A DNA stretch of 64,000 bases from Anoplopoma fimbria (Eukaryota; Chordata; Actinopteri; Perciformes; Anoplopomatidae): the NCBI RefSeq assembly GCF_027596085.1, contig NC_072467.1, positions 26,571,734-26,635,733 on the forward strand, written 5' to 3'. The notes beneath the pieces were generated by a model. It made no database searches. It saw only the letters and a program-made list of their open reading frames with translations, and was not told the origin of the DNA. Both the position numbers and the translations under genes were made by a program. The first letter of the stretch is position 1. Each line of letters begins with the position of its first letter. This document shows positions 1-10,505 of the stretch, one piece after another.

Positions 1-760
1 TTTTCATTATTTATTGTACTTTTTATCATTTATTGTACTTTTTATTGTAGTACATCTCAGAAGTAAATATTGTACTTTTAACTGTAGTACATCTCAGAGG
101 TAAATATTGTCGTTTTACTTCATTTATCTGACAGCTTTAGTTTCTTCTCAGATGACAGTTTTTCGTCCCCTTCCTGTCCAGGTAAAACCACGTATCTCCA
201 GATGTGTTGATGTTGAATGTTTGTGATGAACTGAAGGATGAAGTGTTTCCTTTATGTGTTGAGAAAATCCTCCTACTTCTTCAGATAAATAAACTCTTTA
301 AAAAGCCTCTTGGATCAGCTGGAAAATGCATCGTCACAAAGCTGAAAACAGACTGTTTGTTCTTTTTAGAGATACGAGGTTCTCACAGGACAGAGACGAT
401 ACAAACATGATGATCTTATAGAACATGATGATCTTATAGAACATGATGATCTTATAGAACATGATGATCTTATAGAATATGATGCATTGATGTAGATTAA
501 ACTAGACAGCATAAAGGATGTTAAGTAGTTAAAAGCATGCAACATACATATTAATACAGCAGTAATATTAATCCAGAACATCAGATATAACAGTAAAACA
601 TTTAAAGGGAACATTTTACTTCACAATGAATAGTTTTTCTTTTCATACTACAAGTACATTTAGCTGATAATACTTAAACTTAAGTTAGGTTTAAATGCAG
701 TAAGTACTTTCACAGTGTGGTATTAGTACTTTTACTTCAGTGAAGGATCTGAATACTTCC
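1..760. repeat. 3' flank of an upstream TRIM unit (array continues left)
   Basis: This block recurs after each of the four TRIM genes in the window (around 4020-4400, 9400-9720, 14170-14580 and 18960-19340) but has no TRIM coding exon to its left here, so another unit must lie upstream of position 1. Its first 150 bases resemble the common teleost MITE with CTCAGAGGTA and CTGACAGCTTTAGTT segments. Bases 690-760 resemble the opposite end of that element type, with alternating AGTACTTTTACTTCAG motifs. The short reading frame at 204-410 recurs in the flanks but looks like nothing known, and I do not treat it as a gene. Confidence 0.75.
406..477. repeat. 18-bp minisatellite, 4 copies
   Basis: Four perfect head-to-tail copies of CATGATGATCTTATAGAA. 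The equivalent place in the other TRIM units has one copy (near 5127 and 14584) or five (19336-19425), so the tract varies in length between paralogous units. Confidence 0.95.
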
Positions 761-962
761 TCCACCCCTCCCTCACTGAGAGGAGGAGCAACACTGAAAG
801 AGCAGAGCTGAAGAACCACATTCCTGAAATGAAAGTTAAACTTTGTCTGATCAACAGCAGAGCTGCAGTCGAGACAAGTCTCTCTGTTTCTCTGTAAAGA
901 AACATTCAACTGAATCCAGCAGCTTTTTCTCAACAACACAGCAGAATCTCTGACAAACACTG
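761..962 (+). other. Noncoding 5' exon/promoter block of TRIM gene 1
   Basis: A conserved block of about 200 bp recurs before every TRIM gene at the same relative place and ends in a strong splice donor (CACTG then GTGAGTAC, exon end at 962). The matching acceptor is at 1830-1831, nine bases before the start codon, so the coding exon would be joined to this untranslated exon. The left part is GA-rich and holds closely spaced GAAA half-sites (GAAATGAAAG at 826-835) next to TTCCTGAA, loosely like IRF/STAT elements. The transcription start cannot be placed from sequence alone. Confidence 0.6.
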
Positions 963-1831
963 GTGAGTACTCTGTTCTACAAAGACACAATACACTAACT
1001 AAATATTTGATCCAAGTTGAGTTCAAACTATATCTGAATGTTTAACATCTAGTTTTATAATATAAAGAATATTACGCCGTAGAAATGTGTCATTTTAGAT
1101 AAAAACAGAGGTAGAAACCAAACCACAGTGACTGAACTCTGTCTAGTTAAAGGTTAGACAGAATACAGTCACAGCTAGCATTAGCTTAAGATAATTCAAA
1201 GATCTGTTTCCTGTTTGAACTCAAAACCTCAGCTCTACTCAGACAGGTGTTTGGACAGAGAAAGGGATTTTTCTTTTGATCTGGTCCTTCGGAGGCTGCA
1301 ATAAACAAACAATGAAGTAAAATACTGTCTATATATAAAAATGCAGGAACTCTTCAGAGAAATAAATATCTACATAGCCAAAACTACACATCACATTAGT
1401 AAAACAAAACGTGTTTGGCTGCTTGAAGCCGGATGATCGTCATAAGTGAAGAGGCTGTACGACCGGCTAGAGTCAATGTTGTATCAATGGTTATAGAGCA
1501 CCGTGAGTGACTCTCACTGTCTGTTTAAAGAGCTGCAAGGCCGTCACAGAGATAAAACAAACTGTGTGCCATAATTGCCCAGTTGAAAGCCAAAGGACCG
1601 TCACTATGATACTACAAAAGGCAGTAATGTGGTTTTTATGGTACCAAGAGTCGGATTCTCCAAGACCACTAGTAGCAAATTCATATAACATCCCATCATC
1701 ATTAAGGATGACTCCTTATATGTTACTAATCCTTGTATGATTTTATGAAACAAATAATGAAAAGATTTTTTGTTTAATAAAACGTCTGCACTGTAATAAG
1801 ACTTTTTATTTGTTACACCTTTTGTCTTCAG
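963..1831 (+). other. Intron of TRIM gene 1 (5' UTR intron)
   Basis: Begins GTGAGT and ends TTTTGTCTTCAG. It is about 600 bp shorter than the introns of genes 2 and 3 because a central block is missing between about 1330 and 1345. The last 480 bases match the other units closely. Bases 1345-1500 match gene 3 almost exactly and differ from genes 2 and 4, supporting the A/B grouping. No reading frame inside is convincing. Confidence 0.6.
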
Positions 1832-1840
1832 AGTGTAGAC

Positions 1841-3481
1841 ATGTCTGCTGCCAGCTGTCTGCTGACTGAAGATCAGTTTCTGTGCTCCATCTGTCTGGAT
1901 GTGTTCACTGATCCAGTCAGCACACCATGTGGACACAACTTCTGTAAAACCTGCATCATTCAACACTGGGACGTTAATATCCAGTGTCAGTGTCCAAACT
2001 GTAAAAAGGTTTTTAACACCAGACCTGAGCTGCAGGTCAATACTTTCATCTCTGAGATGGCTGCTCAGTTCAGACAGTCAGCTCAACAGAAAGCCAGAAA
2101 CAGAAGCTCAGAGCAACAAGCTGATAAACCAGCAGAAGTTCCCTGTGACGTCTGCACTGGAACCAAACTGAAGGCCATGAAGTCCTGCCTGGTGTGTCTG
2201 GACTCCTACTGTGAGACTCACCTGGAGCCTCATCTGACAAGGTCAGGCCTGAAAAGACATCAGCTGATCGACCCTGTGGAGAACCTGGAAGGCAGGATGT
2301 GTACGGAGCACGATAAACTGATGGAGCTGTTCTGTAAGACCGACCAGATGTGTGTCTGCATGCTCTGTACTGTTTCAGACCACAAGACACATGATGTTGT
2401 TCCTCTGAAAGAAGAATATGAAGGAAAGAAGACTGAGCTGGAGACGACAGAGACTGAAATTCAGCAGATGATCCAGAAGAGACGACTAAAGATTCAGGAG
2501 ATCAAACACTCCGTGGAGCTCAGTGAGGAAGATGCAGACAGAGAGATAGCAGATGGTGTTCAGGTCTTCACCGCTCTGAAGGAGTCTGTTGAGAGAAGCC
2601 AGGCCGAGCTCATCGACACGATCAAAGAGAAGCAGAGAAAGACAGAGAAACAGGCTGAAGGCTTCATCAAAGAGCTGGAACACGAAATCTGTGAGCTGAA
2701 GAAGAGAAGCACTGAGGTGGAGCAGCTCTCACGCTCTGAAGACCACCTCCACCTTCTACAGAGCTTCACGTCCATTAAAGCTGCTCCACCCACCAAGGAC
2801 TGGACAGGAGTCAGAGTCAGTCCACCTTCATATGAGGGGACTGTGGTGAGAGCTGTGAACCAGCTGGAGGAGACGCTCAGGAAACAGATGAAGAAGCTGT
2901 TTGAGGCCGAGCTGAAGAGAGTCCAGCAGTCTGCAGTGGATGTGACACTTGATCCTGATACAGCAAATCCCAAACTCATCCTGTCTGATGATGGAAAACA
3001 AGTTAAACTTGGTGGTGTAAAGAAGAATCTCCCAGACAATCCAGAAAGATTTGATTCATGTGCTAATGTCTTAGCGAAGCAGAGTTTCTCTTTAGGAAGA
3101 TTTTACTACGAGGTTCAGGTTAAAGGGAAGACTGAGTGGCTTTTAGGGGTGGCCAGAGAGTCGATCAACAGGAAGGGAAGCTTCAGACTGACTCCTCAGG
3201 ATGGTTACTGGACGATATGTTTGAGGAATGAGAATGAGTACAAAGCTTGTGCTGACACTTTGGTTGATCTCTCTCTGAAGTCTCAGCCTGAGAAGGTGGG
3301 GGTGTTTGTGGATTATGAGGAGGGTCTGGTCTCCTTTTATGACGTAGATGCTGCAGCTCTTATCTACTCCTTTACTGGCTGCTGCTTCACTGAGAAACTC
3401 TACCCATTCTTTATTCCATGTCTTAATGATGGTGGTAAAAACTCTGCCCCTCTGATCATCTCTACTCTTAATTTAATTTAA
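1841..3481 (+). CDS. TRIM gene 1 (type A): RING, B-box, coiled-coil, PRY/SPRY E3 ligase
   Basis: 546-residue tripartite-motif protein in one exon. The C3HC4 RING uses C15, C18, C30, H32, C35, C38, C51 and C54. A degenerate B-box1-like cysteine cluster lies at 102-131. B-box2 uses C154, H157, C165, D168, C173, C176, H181 and H184. A charged coiled coil spans about 190-300, PRY starts near 366 (LDPDTANP) and SPRY runs from about 410 to 540 (LGVARES, DGYWTI). By family this is a cytoplasmic RING E3 ubiquitin ligase that dimerises through the coiled coil and recognises targets through SPRY; close fish relatives are named TRIM39-like, TRIM25-like or bloodthirsty-related. An antiviral role is inference. 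The start is chosen because the RING begins at residue 15 and a splice acceptor lies just upstream. It ends in LNLI like gene 3, unlike genes 2 and 4. All zinc ligands are intact. Confidence 0.95.
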   Translation: MSAASCLLTEDQFLCSICLDVFTDPVSTPCGHNFCKTCIIQHWDVNIQCQCPNCKKVFNTRPELQVNTFISEMAAQFRQSAQQKARNRSSEQQADKPAEVPCDVCTGTKLKAMKSCLVCLDSYCETHLEPHLTRSGLKRHQLIDPVENLEGRMCTEHDKLMELFCKTDQMCVCMLCTVSDHKTHDVVPLKEEYEGKKTELETTETEIQQMIQKRRLKIQEIKHSVELSEEDADREIADGVQVFTALKESVERSQAELIDTIKEKQRKTEKQAEGFIKELEHEICELKKRSTEVEQLSRSEDHLHLLQSFTSIKAAPPTKDWTGVRVSPPSYEGTVVRAVNQLEETLRKQMKKLFEAELKRVQQSAVDVTLDPDTANPKLILSDDGKQVKLGGVKKNLPDNPERFDSCANVLAKQSFSLGRFYYEVQVKGKTEWLLGVARESINRKGSFRLTPQDGYWTICLRNENEYKACADTLVDLSLKSQPEKVGVFVDYEEGLVSFYDVDAAALIYSFTGCCFTEKLYPFFIPCLNDGGKNSAPLIISTLNLI

Positions 3482-4400
3482 TAAATCTATATTATTGGTG
3501 ATGTACACATTATTGATTTTTCACATTCTGATCAATGGGTTTCTTTCAATTTTATTGTAAATGTTTTTCTATAAGTTGTAACATTGCTACTACTCCAACA
3601 TACAGATTTTAACACAATGAATGATATTATCTAATGTTGTCTTAATAATTCTTATAACTGCATAACCTACCTTCAAGACTGTTTAATCAACAAAAACTAA
3701 ATACTCATGAATAAGTACATTTGTACGTTGCTTAAATATCTGGGTGCCAAATCCAAATGTTTATTGTCTGATTATTGCAGATATAAGTTTAGCATATTAC
3801 GGTTGTTTTACTTCATGGTTTTAGTTTTTAGCATTTCCAATTGACATACAACTTTAGGGATCTCTGTCTGTTATGTATTTGGGGGTAAATATAAGTAAAT
3901 AAATATTCTTAATTCATATTGGCACAAAATTAATCAATCAAAATCAGATAATACAACATTCAGCTGCTGTGGTGTTTCAACAGAATAAAAACTGAAAGTT
4001 TCCCCTGGATTTGTCTCTTTTCTTTTTACTCAAGTATGTACTTTTACTTAACTTTAGTATTTCCATGTTCTGCTACTTAATACTACATCTCAGAGGTACA
4101 TATTGTGTTTTTTTACTACATTTGTCTGACAGCTTTAGTTTCTTCTCAGATGACAGTTTTTCATCGCCTTCCTGTCCAGGTAAAACCACGTATCTCCAGA
4201 TGTGTTGATGTTGAATGTTTGTGATGAACTGAAGGATGAAGTGTTTCCTTTATGTTGAGAAAATCCTCCTACTTCTTCAGATAAATAAACTCTTTAAAAA
4301 GCCTCTTGGATCAGCTGGAAAATGCATCGTCACAAAGCTGAAAACAGGCTGTTTGTTCTTTTTAGAGATACGAGGTTCTCACAGGACAGAGACGATACAA
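3482..4400. other. 3' flank of TRIM gene 1
   Basis: AT-rich sequence shared with the flanks of the other three TRIM genes, including the candidate polyadenylation signal AATAAA at the stop codon (about 3480). The part from about 4020 resembles the MITE fragment also seen at the left edge of the window. No further gene is seen. Confidence 0.7.
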
Positions 4401-5125
4401 ACTGTCACAGGTGTGGTGTGGACCCAAAAGCAGTACGACCAGGAGACAGATAAAGTTCTGCAATCACATAGAGGATTCCTATCGGGAGCGCGCCTAGCCG
4501 TCAGGGAAACAGGCAGGGGATCAGGCAGACGGAAACCAGAGGAAGCGGAGGCTATACTCGTGGTCGGGGACAGAAGGCTAAGGCGGCTAACCGAGGCAAA
4601 GGCAAGGTAGGAATCTGGTGGTCGGGGACAGAAGGCTGAGTCGTTGACCGGGGCACAGGCAAGGCAGGGAAGTCCAGACAGGCAGGGTCGGCAACGGGAA
4701 ATCAGTCAACAGGAAATTGCTGGAAGGTCTGGCATGAATGCAACAAACGATCTGGCAGCGAGTGGACAGCTTTGGATAAAAGCGTCTGCTAAATGACTGT
4801 AATGTAATGTAATGTAATGAGTGTGTGACTGACTGGGGTTTAAATACTGCAGGGTGTAGGTGCAGCAGAGTGAGCAGGTGAGAGGGATTGTGCTGATGAG
4901 GTGGGTGTGGCAGACAGGTGCACTGCATGAGGCTGATTAGGTGAGTGAGGGAGAGTGTGGTGAGAGAGTGGGGGCTGGGCTGAGAGCTGGAAGTGGAACT
5001 GGGAGTGGCCGGAGTGAACTGAGAGAGAGTGACAGGCAGGTGAACAGAGTGAGCCAATAAGGTGAGTGAGACAGAGTGACAGGGAGTATGGAGCTACTGA
5101 CAGTATGGAGGAAGAACTGTGACAC
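4401..5125. mobile_element. Non-autonomous DNA-transposon-like element in type A flank
   Basis: A GA-rich insertion bounded by short inverted ends (TGTCACAG at the left, CTGTGACA at the right). A related element lies at the matching place downstream of gene 3 (about 14690-15367). Its start resembles a widespread teleost repeat (GTGTGGACCCAAAAGCAG). No transposase frame is present; the open antisense frames here come from the GA/CT-rich composition. The element interrupts the flank between the CACAGGACAGAGACG and ACATGATGATCTTATAG segments. The superfamily is not certain. Confidence 0.6.
4750..4820 (+). mobile_element. SINE-like 3' tail nested in the transposon
   Basis: Contains TTTGGATAAAAGCGTCTGCT followed by AAATGACTGTAATG and four TAATG units. 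This is the tail of an abundant teleost SINE-like repeat also seen at 25388-25640 and 30060-31078. It is absent from the related transposon near 14690, so it inserted after the two copies separated or was lost from that one. Confidence 0.6.
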
Positions 5126-5417
5126 AAACATGATGATCTTATAGAATGTTATACATTGATGTAGATTAAACTAGACAACATAAAGGATATCAAGGTGTTT
5201 AAAACATGCAACATACACATTAATACAGCAGTAATATTAATCTAGAACAGTAAAACACTTACAGGGAACATTTTACTGCACAATGAATAGTTTTTCTTTT
5301 CATACTACAAGTACATTTGGCTGATAATACTTATAGTTAAGTTAGGTTTAAATGCAGTAAGTACTTTCACAGTGTGGTATTAGTACTTTTACTTCAGTGA
5401 AGGATCTGAATACTTCC
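5126..5417. other. Flank between TRIM units 1 and 2
   Basis: Continues the 3' flank after the transposon, with a single copy of the 18-bp minisatellite unit at about 5127-5144, and then the MITE end that abuts each TRIM 5' exon. Confidence 0.6.
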
Positions 5418-5620
5418 TCCACCACTCCCTCACTGAGAGGAGGAGCAACACTGAAAGAGGAGAGCTGCAGAGTCACATTTCCTGAAATGAAAGTTAAAGT
5501 TTGTCTGATCAACAGCAGAGCTGCAGTCGAGACAAGTCTCTCTGTTTCTCTGTAAAGAAACATTCAACTGAATCCAGCAGCTTTTTCTCACCAACACAGC
5601 AGAATCTCTGACAAACACTG
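5418..5620 (+). other. Noncoding 5' exon/promoter block of TRIM gene 2
   Basis: Same block as at 761-962. It ends CACTG and then GTGAGTACTC, with the donor GT at 5621-5622. The matching acceptor is at 7127-7128. The GAAATGAAAG motif is retained, next to TTTCCTGAAA. Confidence 0.6.
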
Positions 5621-5980
5621 GTGAGTACTCTGTTCTACAAAGACACAATACACTAACTAAATATTTGATCCAAGTTGAGTTCAAACTATATCTGAATGTT
5701 TTACATTTTGGTTTACATATAAAGAATATTAAGCCACAGAAATGTGTCATTTTAAATAAAAACAGAGGTAGAAACCAAACCACAGTGACTGAACTCTGTC
5801 TAGTTAAAGGTTAGACAGAATACAGTCACAGCTAGCATTAGCTTAAGATAATTCAAAGATCTGTTTCCTGTTTGAACTCAAAACCTAAGCTCTATTCAAA
5901 CAGGACTGTGGACAGAGAAAGGGATTTTATATTGCTCTGCTCCTTCAGAGGCTGCAATAAACAAACAATGAAGTCAAATA

Positions 5981-6081
<101 letters not shown>

Positions 6082-7137
6082 CACTTTCATAATATTAACA
6101 GCAGGGTAGCAGTAGTATTTTATTATTTTATGCGTGATGACAGTAATGGAGAGATAACATTGTGTTTTTAGGTGTTTAGAATTGAATTCTAATGTAATTT
6201 TACTTATTTAAATAATATATCAACAAGAACCAGAGGGTTAAGGATGTTATCACTGCAATGCTGAAGACATCGGATTAGCTTATCATTCTTTAATTTTTTT
6301 TCTAATATTCTTTGAATAACAAACAAGCTGCTAATTCCCAAATGCAACAGTCATACAAGTGACTGGCAGCAGGCAGAGATCAGCCTGAGGCAGCCTTAAA
6401 AAAATGTTGTTAAACCAGTTTGAATGAAAGGCAGAGTGATTCACCTCCACTAGTTAAGTCTTAAAGGATTTACTACACAAACAAACTCAGTCTGAACTTT
6501 AGAAAATCTCAAACGTGGCACTCTGTAAGTAAATGTTTTGGAATGAAGATCTCAATGTTATCGCCGATTTTCTGAGTTTTGTGATCTCTTAAAAAAAACA
6601 ATTTTTGAAATCTAAAAATGGAAGAACTCTTCAGAGAAATAAATATTTACACTGTCAATACTACACATCAAATTATTAAAACACAACAATGTGTTTGGCT
6701 GCTTAAAGAAGGATGATCGTCATTAGTGAAGAAGCTGTACGACCGGTTAGATTATTATTCCTGCCAGAGTCAATGTTGTATCAATGGTTATAGAGCACCG
6801 TGAGTGACTCTCACTGTCTGTTTAAAGAGCTGCAAGGCCGTCACAGAGATAAAACAAACTGTGTGCCATAATTGCCCAGTTGAAAGCCAAAGGACCGTCA
6901 CTATGATACTACAAACGGCAGTAATGTGGTTTTTATGGTTCCAAGAGTCGGACTCTCCAAGACCACTAGCAGCAAATTCATATAACATCCCATCATCATT
7001 AAGAATGACTCCTTATATGCTACCAATCCTAGTATGATTTTATGAAACAAATAATCAAAATATTTTTTGTTTAATAAAACGTCTGCACTGTAATAAGACT
7101 TTTTATTTGTTACACTTTTTGTCCTCAGAGTGTAGAC

Positions 7138-8784
7138 ATGTCTGCTGCCAGCTGTCTGCTGACTAAAGATCAGTTTCTGTGTTCCATCTGTCTGGATGTG
7201 TTCACTGATCCAGTCAGCACACCATGTGGACACAACTTCTGTAAAACCTGCATCACTCAACACTGGGACGTTAAGGTCCAGTGTCAGTGTCCAAACTGTA
7301 AAGAAGATTTTAACACCAGACCTGAGCTGCGGGTCAATACTTTCATCTCTGAGATGGCTGCTCAGTTCAGACAGTCTGCTCAACAGAAAGCTAGAAACAG
7401 CAGCTCAGAGGAACAAGCTGCCAAACCAGGAGAAGTTCCCTGTGACGTCTGCACAGAAACCAAACTGAAGGCCATGAAGTCCTGCCTGGTGTGTCTGGTC
7501 TCCTACTGTGAGACTCACCTGGAGCCTCATCTGACAAGGTCAGGTCTGAAAAGACATCAGCCAATCCACCCTGTGGAGAACCTGGAAGGCAGGATGTGTA
7601 CGGAGCACGATAAACTGCTGGAGCTGTTCTGTAAGACCGACCAGATGTGTGTCTGCATACTCTGCACTTATTCAGACCACAAGACACATGATGTTGTTCC
7701 TCTGAAAAAAGAATATGAAGGAAAGAAGGCCAAGCTGGAGACGACAGAGACTGAAATTCAGCAGATGATCCAGAAGAGACGACTGAAGATTCAGGAGATC
7801 AAACACTCAGTGGAGCTCAGTGAGGAAGATGCAGACAGAGAGATAGCAGATGGTGTTCAGGTCTTCACCGCTCTGAAGGAGTCTGTTGAGAGAAGCCAGG
7901 CCGAGCTCATCGACACGATCAAAGAGAAGCAGAGAAAGACAGAGAAACAGGCTGAAGGCTTCATCAAACAGCTGGAACAGGAAATCTGTGAGCTGAAGAA
8001 GAGAAGCACTGAGGTGGAGCAGCTCTCACACTCTGAAGACCACCTCCTCCTCCTACAGAGCTTCATGTCCCTTAAAGCTGCTTCACCCACCAAGGACTGG
8101 ACAGGAGTCAGAGTCAGTCCACCTTCATATGAGGGGACTGTGGTGAGAGCTGTGAACCAGCTGAAGAAGACGCTCAGTAAACAGAAGAAGAAGCTGCTCG
8201 CTGTAGCCGAGCTGAAGAGAGTCCAGCAGTCTGCAGTGGATGTGACACTTGATCCTGATACAGCAAATCCCAAACTCATCCTGTCTGATGATGGAAAACA
8301 AGTTAAACTTGGTGATGTAAAGAAGAATCTCCAAGATAATCCAGAGAGATTTGATCCTTATGTTAATGTCTTGGCAAAGCAGAGTTTCTCTTCAGGAAGA
8401 TTTTACTACGAGGTTCAGCTTAAAGGGAAGACTTACTGGGATTTAGGAGTGGCCAGAGAGTCGATCAACAGGAAGGGACAAATCATACTGACTCCTCAGA
8501 ATGGTTACTGGATGATAGGGTTGAGGAATGAGAATGAGTACAAAGCAGGTGCTGACCCATCAGTCCGTCTCTCTCTGAAGTCTCAGCCTGAGAAGGTGGG
8601 GGTGTTGGTGGATTATGAGGAGGGTCTGGTCTCCTTTTATGACGTTGATGCTGCAGCTCTTATCTACTCCTTTACTGGCTGCTGCTTCACTGAGAAACTC
8701 TACCCATACTTTAGTCCAGGTATTAAAGATGGTGGTAAAAACTCTGCCCCTCTGATCATCTCTCCTGTCAATCACACTGAGTAG
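7138..8784 (+). CDS. TRIM gene 2 (type B): RING, B-box, coiled-coil, PRY/SPRY E3 ligase
   Basis: 548 residues with the same domain order as gene 1 and all RING and B-box2 ligands present (C15 to C54; C154 to H184). The RING tail differs (KEDF instead of KKVF), and the coiled-coil end has extra residues (KKKLLAVAEL), which accounts for the length. The SPRY core reads KTYWDLGVARES, QNGYWMIGLRN and PSVRLSLK, and the protein ends PVNHTE; gene 4 shares this type B pattern. A splice acceptor at 7127-7128 lies nine bases before the ATG, as in all four copies. Predicted function is the same as gene 1. The loop changes suggest a different target, which is inference. Confidence 0.95.
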   Translation: MSAASCLLTKDQFLCSICLDVFTDPVSTPCGHNFCKTCITQHWDVKVQCQCPNCKEDFNTRPELRVNTFISEMAAQFRQSAQQKARNSSSEEQAAKPGEVPCDVCTETKLKAMKSCLVCLVSYCETHLEPHLTRSGLKRHQPIHPVENLEGRMCTEHDKLLELFCKTDQMCVCILCTYSDHKTHDVVPLKKEYEGKKAKLETTETEIQQMIQKRRLKIQEIKHSVELSEEDADREIADGVQVFTALKESVERSQAELIDTIKEKQRKTEKQAEGFIKQLEQEICELKKRSTEVEQLSHSEDHLLLLQSFMSLKAASPTKDWTGVRVSPPSYEGTVVRAVNQLKKTLSKQKKKLLAVAELKRVQQSAVDVTLDPDTANPKLILSDDGKQVKLGDVKKNLQDNPERFDPYVNVLAKQSFSSGRFYYEVQLKGKTYWDLGVARESINRKGQIILTPQNGYWMIGLRNENEYKAGADPSVRLSLKSQPEKVGVLVDYEEGLVSFYDVDAAALIYSFTGCCFTEKLYPYFSPGIKDGGKNSAPLIISPVNHTE

Positions 8785-9722
8785 AACAACCAGTTGATTT
8801 TCTTCAGCAAGACTCCTTCATTTAATGTAACAAATTTATATTATTGGTGATGTACGAGGTGTACATTATTGATTTTTCACATTCTGATCAATGGGTTTCT
8901 TTCAATTTTATTGTAAATGTTTTTCTATAATTTGTAACATTGCTACTACTCCAACATACAGATTTTAACACAATGAATGATATTATCTAATGTTGTCTTA
9001 ATAATTCTTATAACTGCATAACCTACCTTCAAGACTGTTTAATCAACAAAAACTAAATACTCATGAATAAGTACATTTGTACGTTGCTTAAATATCTGGG
9101 TGCCAAATCCAAATGTTTTATTGTCTGAATATTGAAGATATAAGTTTTGCATGTATTGTTTTTCTTTACTTAATGGTTTTAGTTTTTATCATTTCCAATT
9201 TACATACAACTTTACGGATCTCTGTCTGGCTTGTCTTTGGGGGTAAATATAAGATGATTTCTTAATTCATATTGGCACAAAATTAATCAACAAAATCGGA
9301 TAATGCAACGTTCAGCTGCTGTGGTGTTTCAACGGAATAAAAACTGAAAGTTTCCACTGGATTTGTCTCTTTTCATTTAAGTAGGTACTTTTACTGAATT
9401 TCATTGTTCACTACAATGACAATAAAAACCTCTTTATCTTTATCTTTAACTTTAGTATTTCCATGTTCTAGTACTCCTCCACTACATCTCAGAGGTACAT
9501 ATTGTACTTTTTACTACATTTGTCTGACAGCTTTAGTTTCTTCTCAGTGGACAGTTTTTCATCTCTTTCCTGTGCAGGTAAAACCACGTATCTCCAGATG
9601 TGTTGATGTTGAATGTTTGTGATGAACTGAAGGATGAAGTGTTTCCTTTATGTGTTGAGAAAATCCTCCTACTTCTTCAGATAAATAAACTCTTTAAAAA
9701 GCCTCTTGGATCAGCTGGAAAA
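8785..9722. other. 3' flank of TRIM gene 2
   Basis: Homologous to the other 3' flanks. It shares with the gene 3 flank a segment reading CACTACAATGACAATAAAAA (9411-9430), which the flanks of genes 1 and 4 lack. This is one sign of exchange between neighbouring units 2 and 3. Confidence 0.65.
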
Positions 9723-10065
9723 TGAAAATTGCTTACAGACAAATAACATAATAGTTTTATCACTCTTGAAATACTCACGTAAACCACATATGTATGTTTG
9801 CCTCAAAGAGATGACTTTTATTTTTAAAATATAAAATGTTTACAATTCCTCACGCCTAATGGATGAAGAATCTGCTCCAAAAAAATGCACATGAAATCTA
9901 AATAGTAAAAACATCCGATTGGAAGTATATCTGGTACAGTGTGATTGGTTCAGAGCATGTTTAGCCTAGCTTAACACAAATACTGGATTGAAGAAAAGGC
10001 TAGTAGTTTCCCCCTGCTTGCAGTCTTTGTGCTAAGCTAAGTTAAACACACTCTGGTTCCACGCT
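9723..10065 (-). mobile_element. MITE with GCTTAGC core, truncated (type B flank)
   Basis: Nearly identical to 19509-19858 downstream of gene 4. On the minus strand it belongs to a common teleost MITE that begins TTAAAGGAACAGTCCGGCAT and carries a GCTTAGCTTAGC core. Here the terminal part is missing and is replaced by the LINE end that follows. Confidence 0.6.
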
Positions 10066-10189
10066 CGGGGTTCCCCAGGAGGAGCTGGAAAGTGTTGCTG
10101 GGGAGAAGGACGTCTGGAGGACCCTCCTTAGCTTGCTGCCCCCGTGACCCGGCCCCGGATAAGCAGAAGGAAATGGATGGATAGATGGA
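10066..10189 (+). mobile_element. Rex3/RTE-like LINE 3' end
   Basis: One frame reads like the C-terminal end of the Rex3 reverse-transcriptase protein (EELEKVL-like, then a proline-rich stretch). It is followed by CCCGGATAAGC-like sequence and GGATGGATAGATGGA, the GATG-type tail known for Rex3. Only about 125 bp remain, a typical 5'-truncated insertion. It is absent from the equivalent place beside gene 4. Confidence 0.65.
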
Positions 10190-10302
10190 CTACAAGTATA
10201 TTTGGCTGATAATACTTCAACTTAAGTTAGGTTTAAATGCAGTAAGTACTTTCACAGTGTGGTATTAGTACTTTTACTTCAGTAAAGGATCTGCATACTT
10301 CC

Positions 10303-10505
10303 TCCACCCCTCCCTCACTGAGAGGAGGAGCAACACTGAAAGAGGAGAGCTGCAGAACCACATTTCCTGAAATTAACGTTAAACTTTGTCTGATCAACAG
10401 CAGAGCTGCAGTCGAGACAAGTCTCTCTGTTTCTCTGTAAAGAAACATTCAACTGAATCCAGCAGCTTTTTCTCAACAACACAGCAGAATCTCTGACAAA
10501 CACTG
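10303..10505 (+). other. Noncoding 5' exon/promoter block of TRIM gene 3
   Basis: Same block as in the other units. It ends CACTG and then GTGAGTAC, with the donor GT at 10506-10507 and the acceptor AG at 11988-11989. The motif corresponding to GAAATGAAAG reads GAAATTAACG here, so the GAAA pair is not conserved in this copy. Confidence 0.6.

Noticed and set aside
204..410. Short conserved frame repeated in TRIM flanks (MLMLNVCDELKDEVF)
   Set aside because: It recurs because the flank is duplicated. It is disrupted in units 2 and 3, and no homologous protein comes to mind.
2070..3039. Antisense and shifted open frames across the TRIM coding exons
   Set aside because: Shadows of a long coding exon; the sense frame carries all the domain evidence.
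4587..5127. Several overlapping antisense open frames rich in Ser, His and Pro
   Set aside because: They come from the GA-rich transposon-like element and recur in its second copy with a different sequence.
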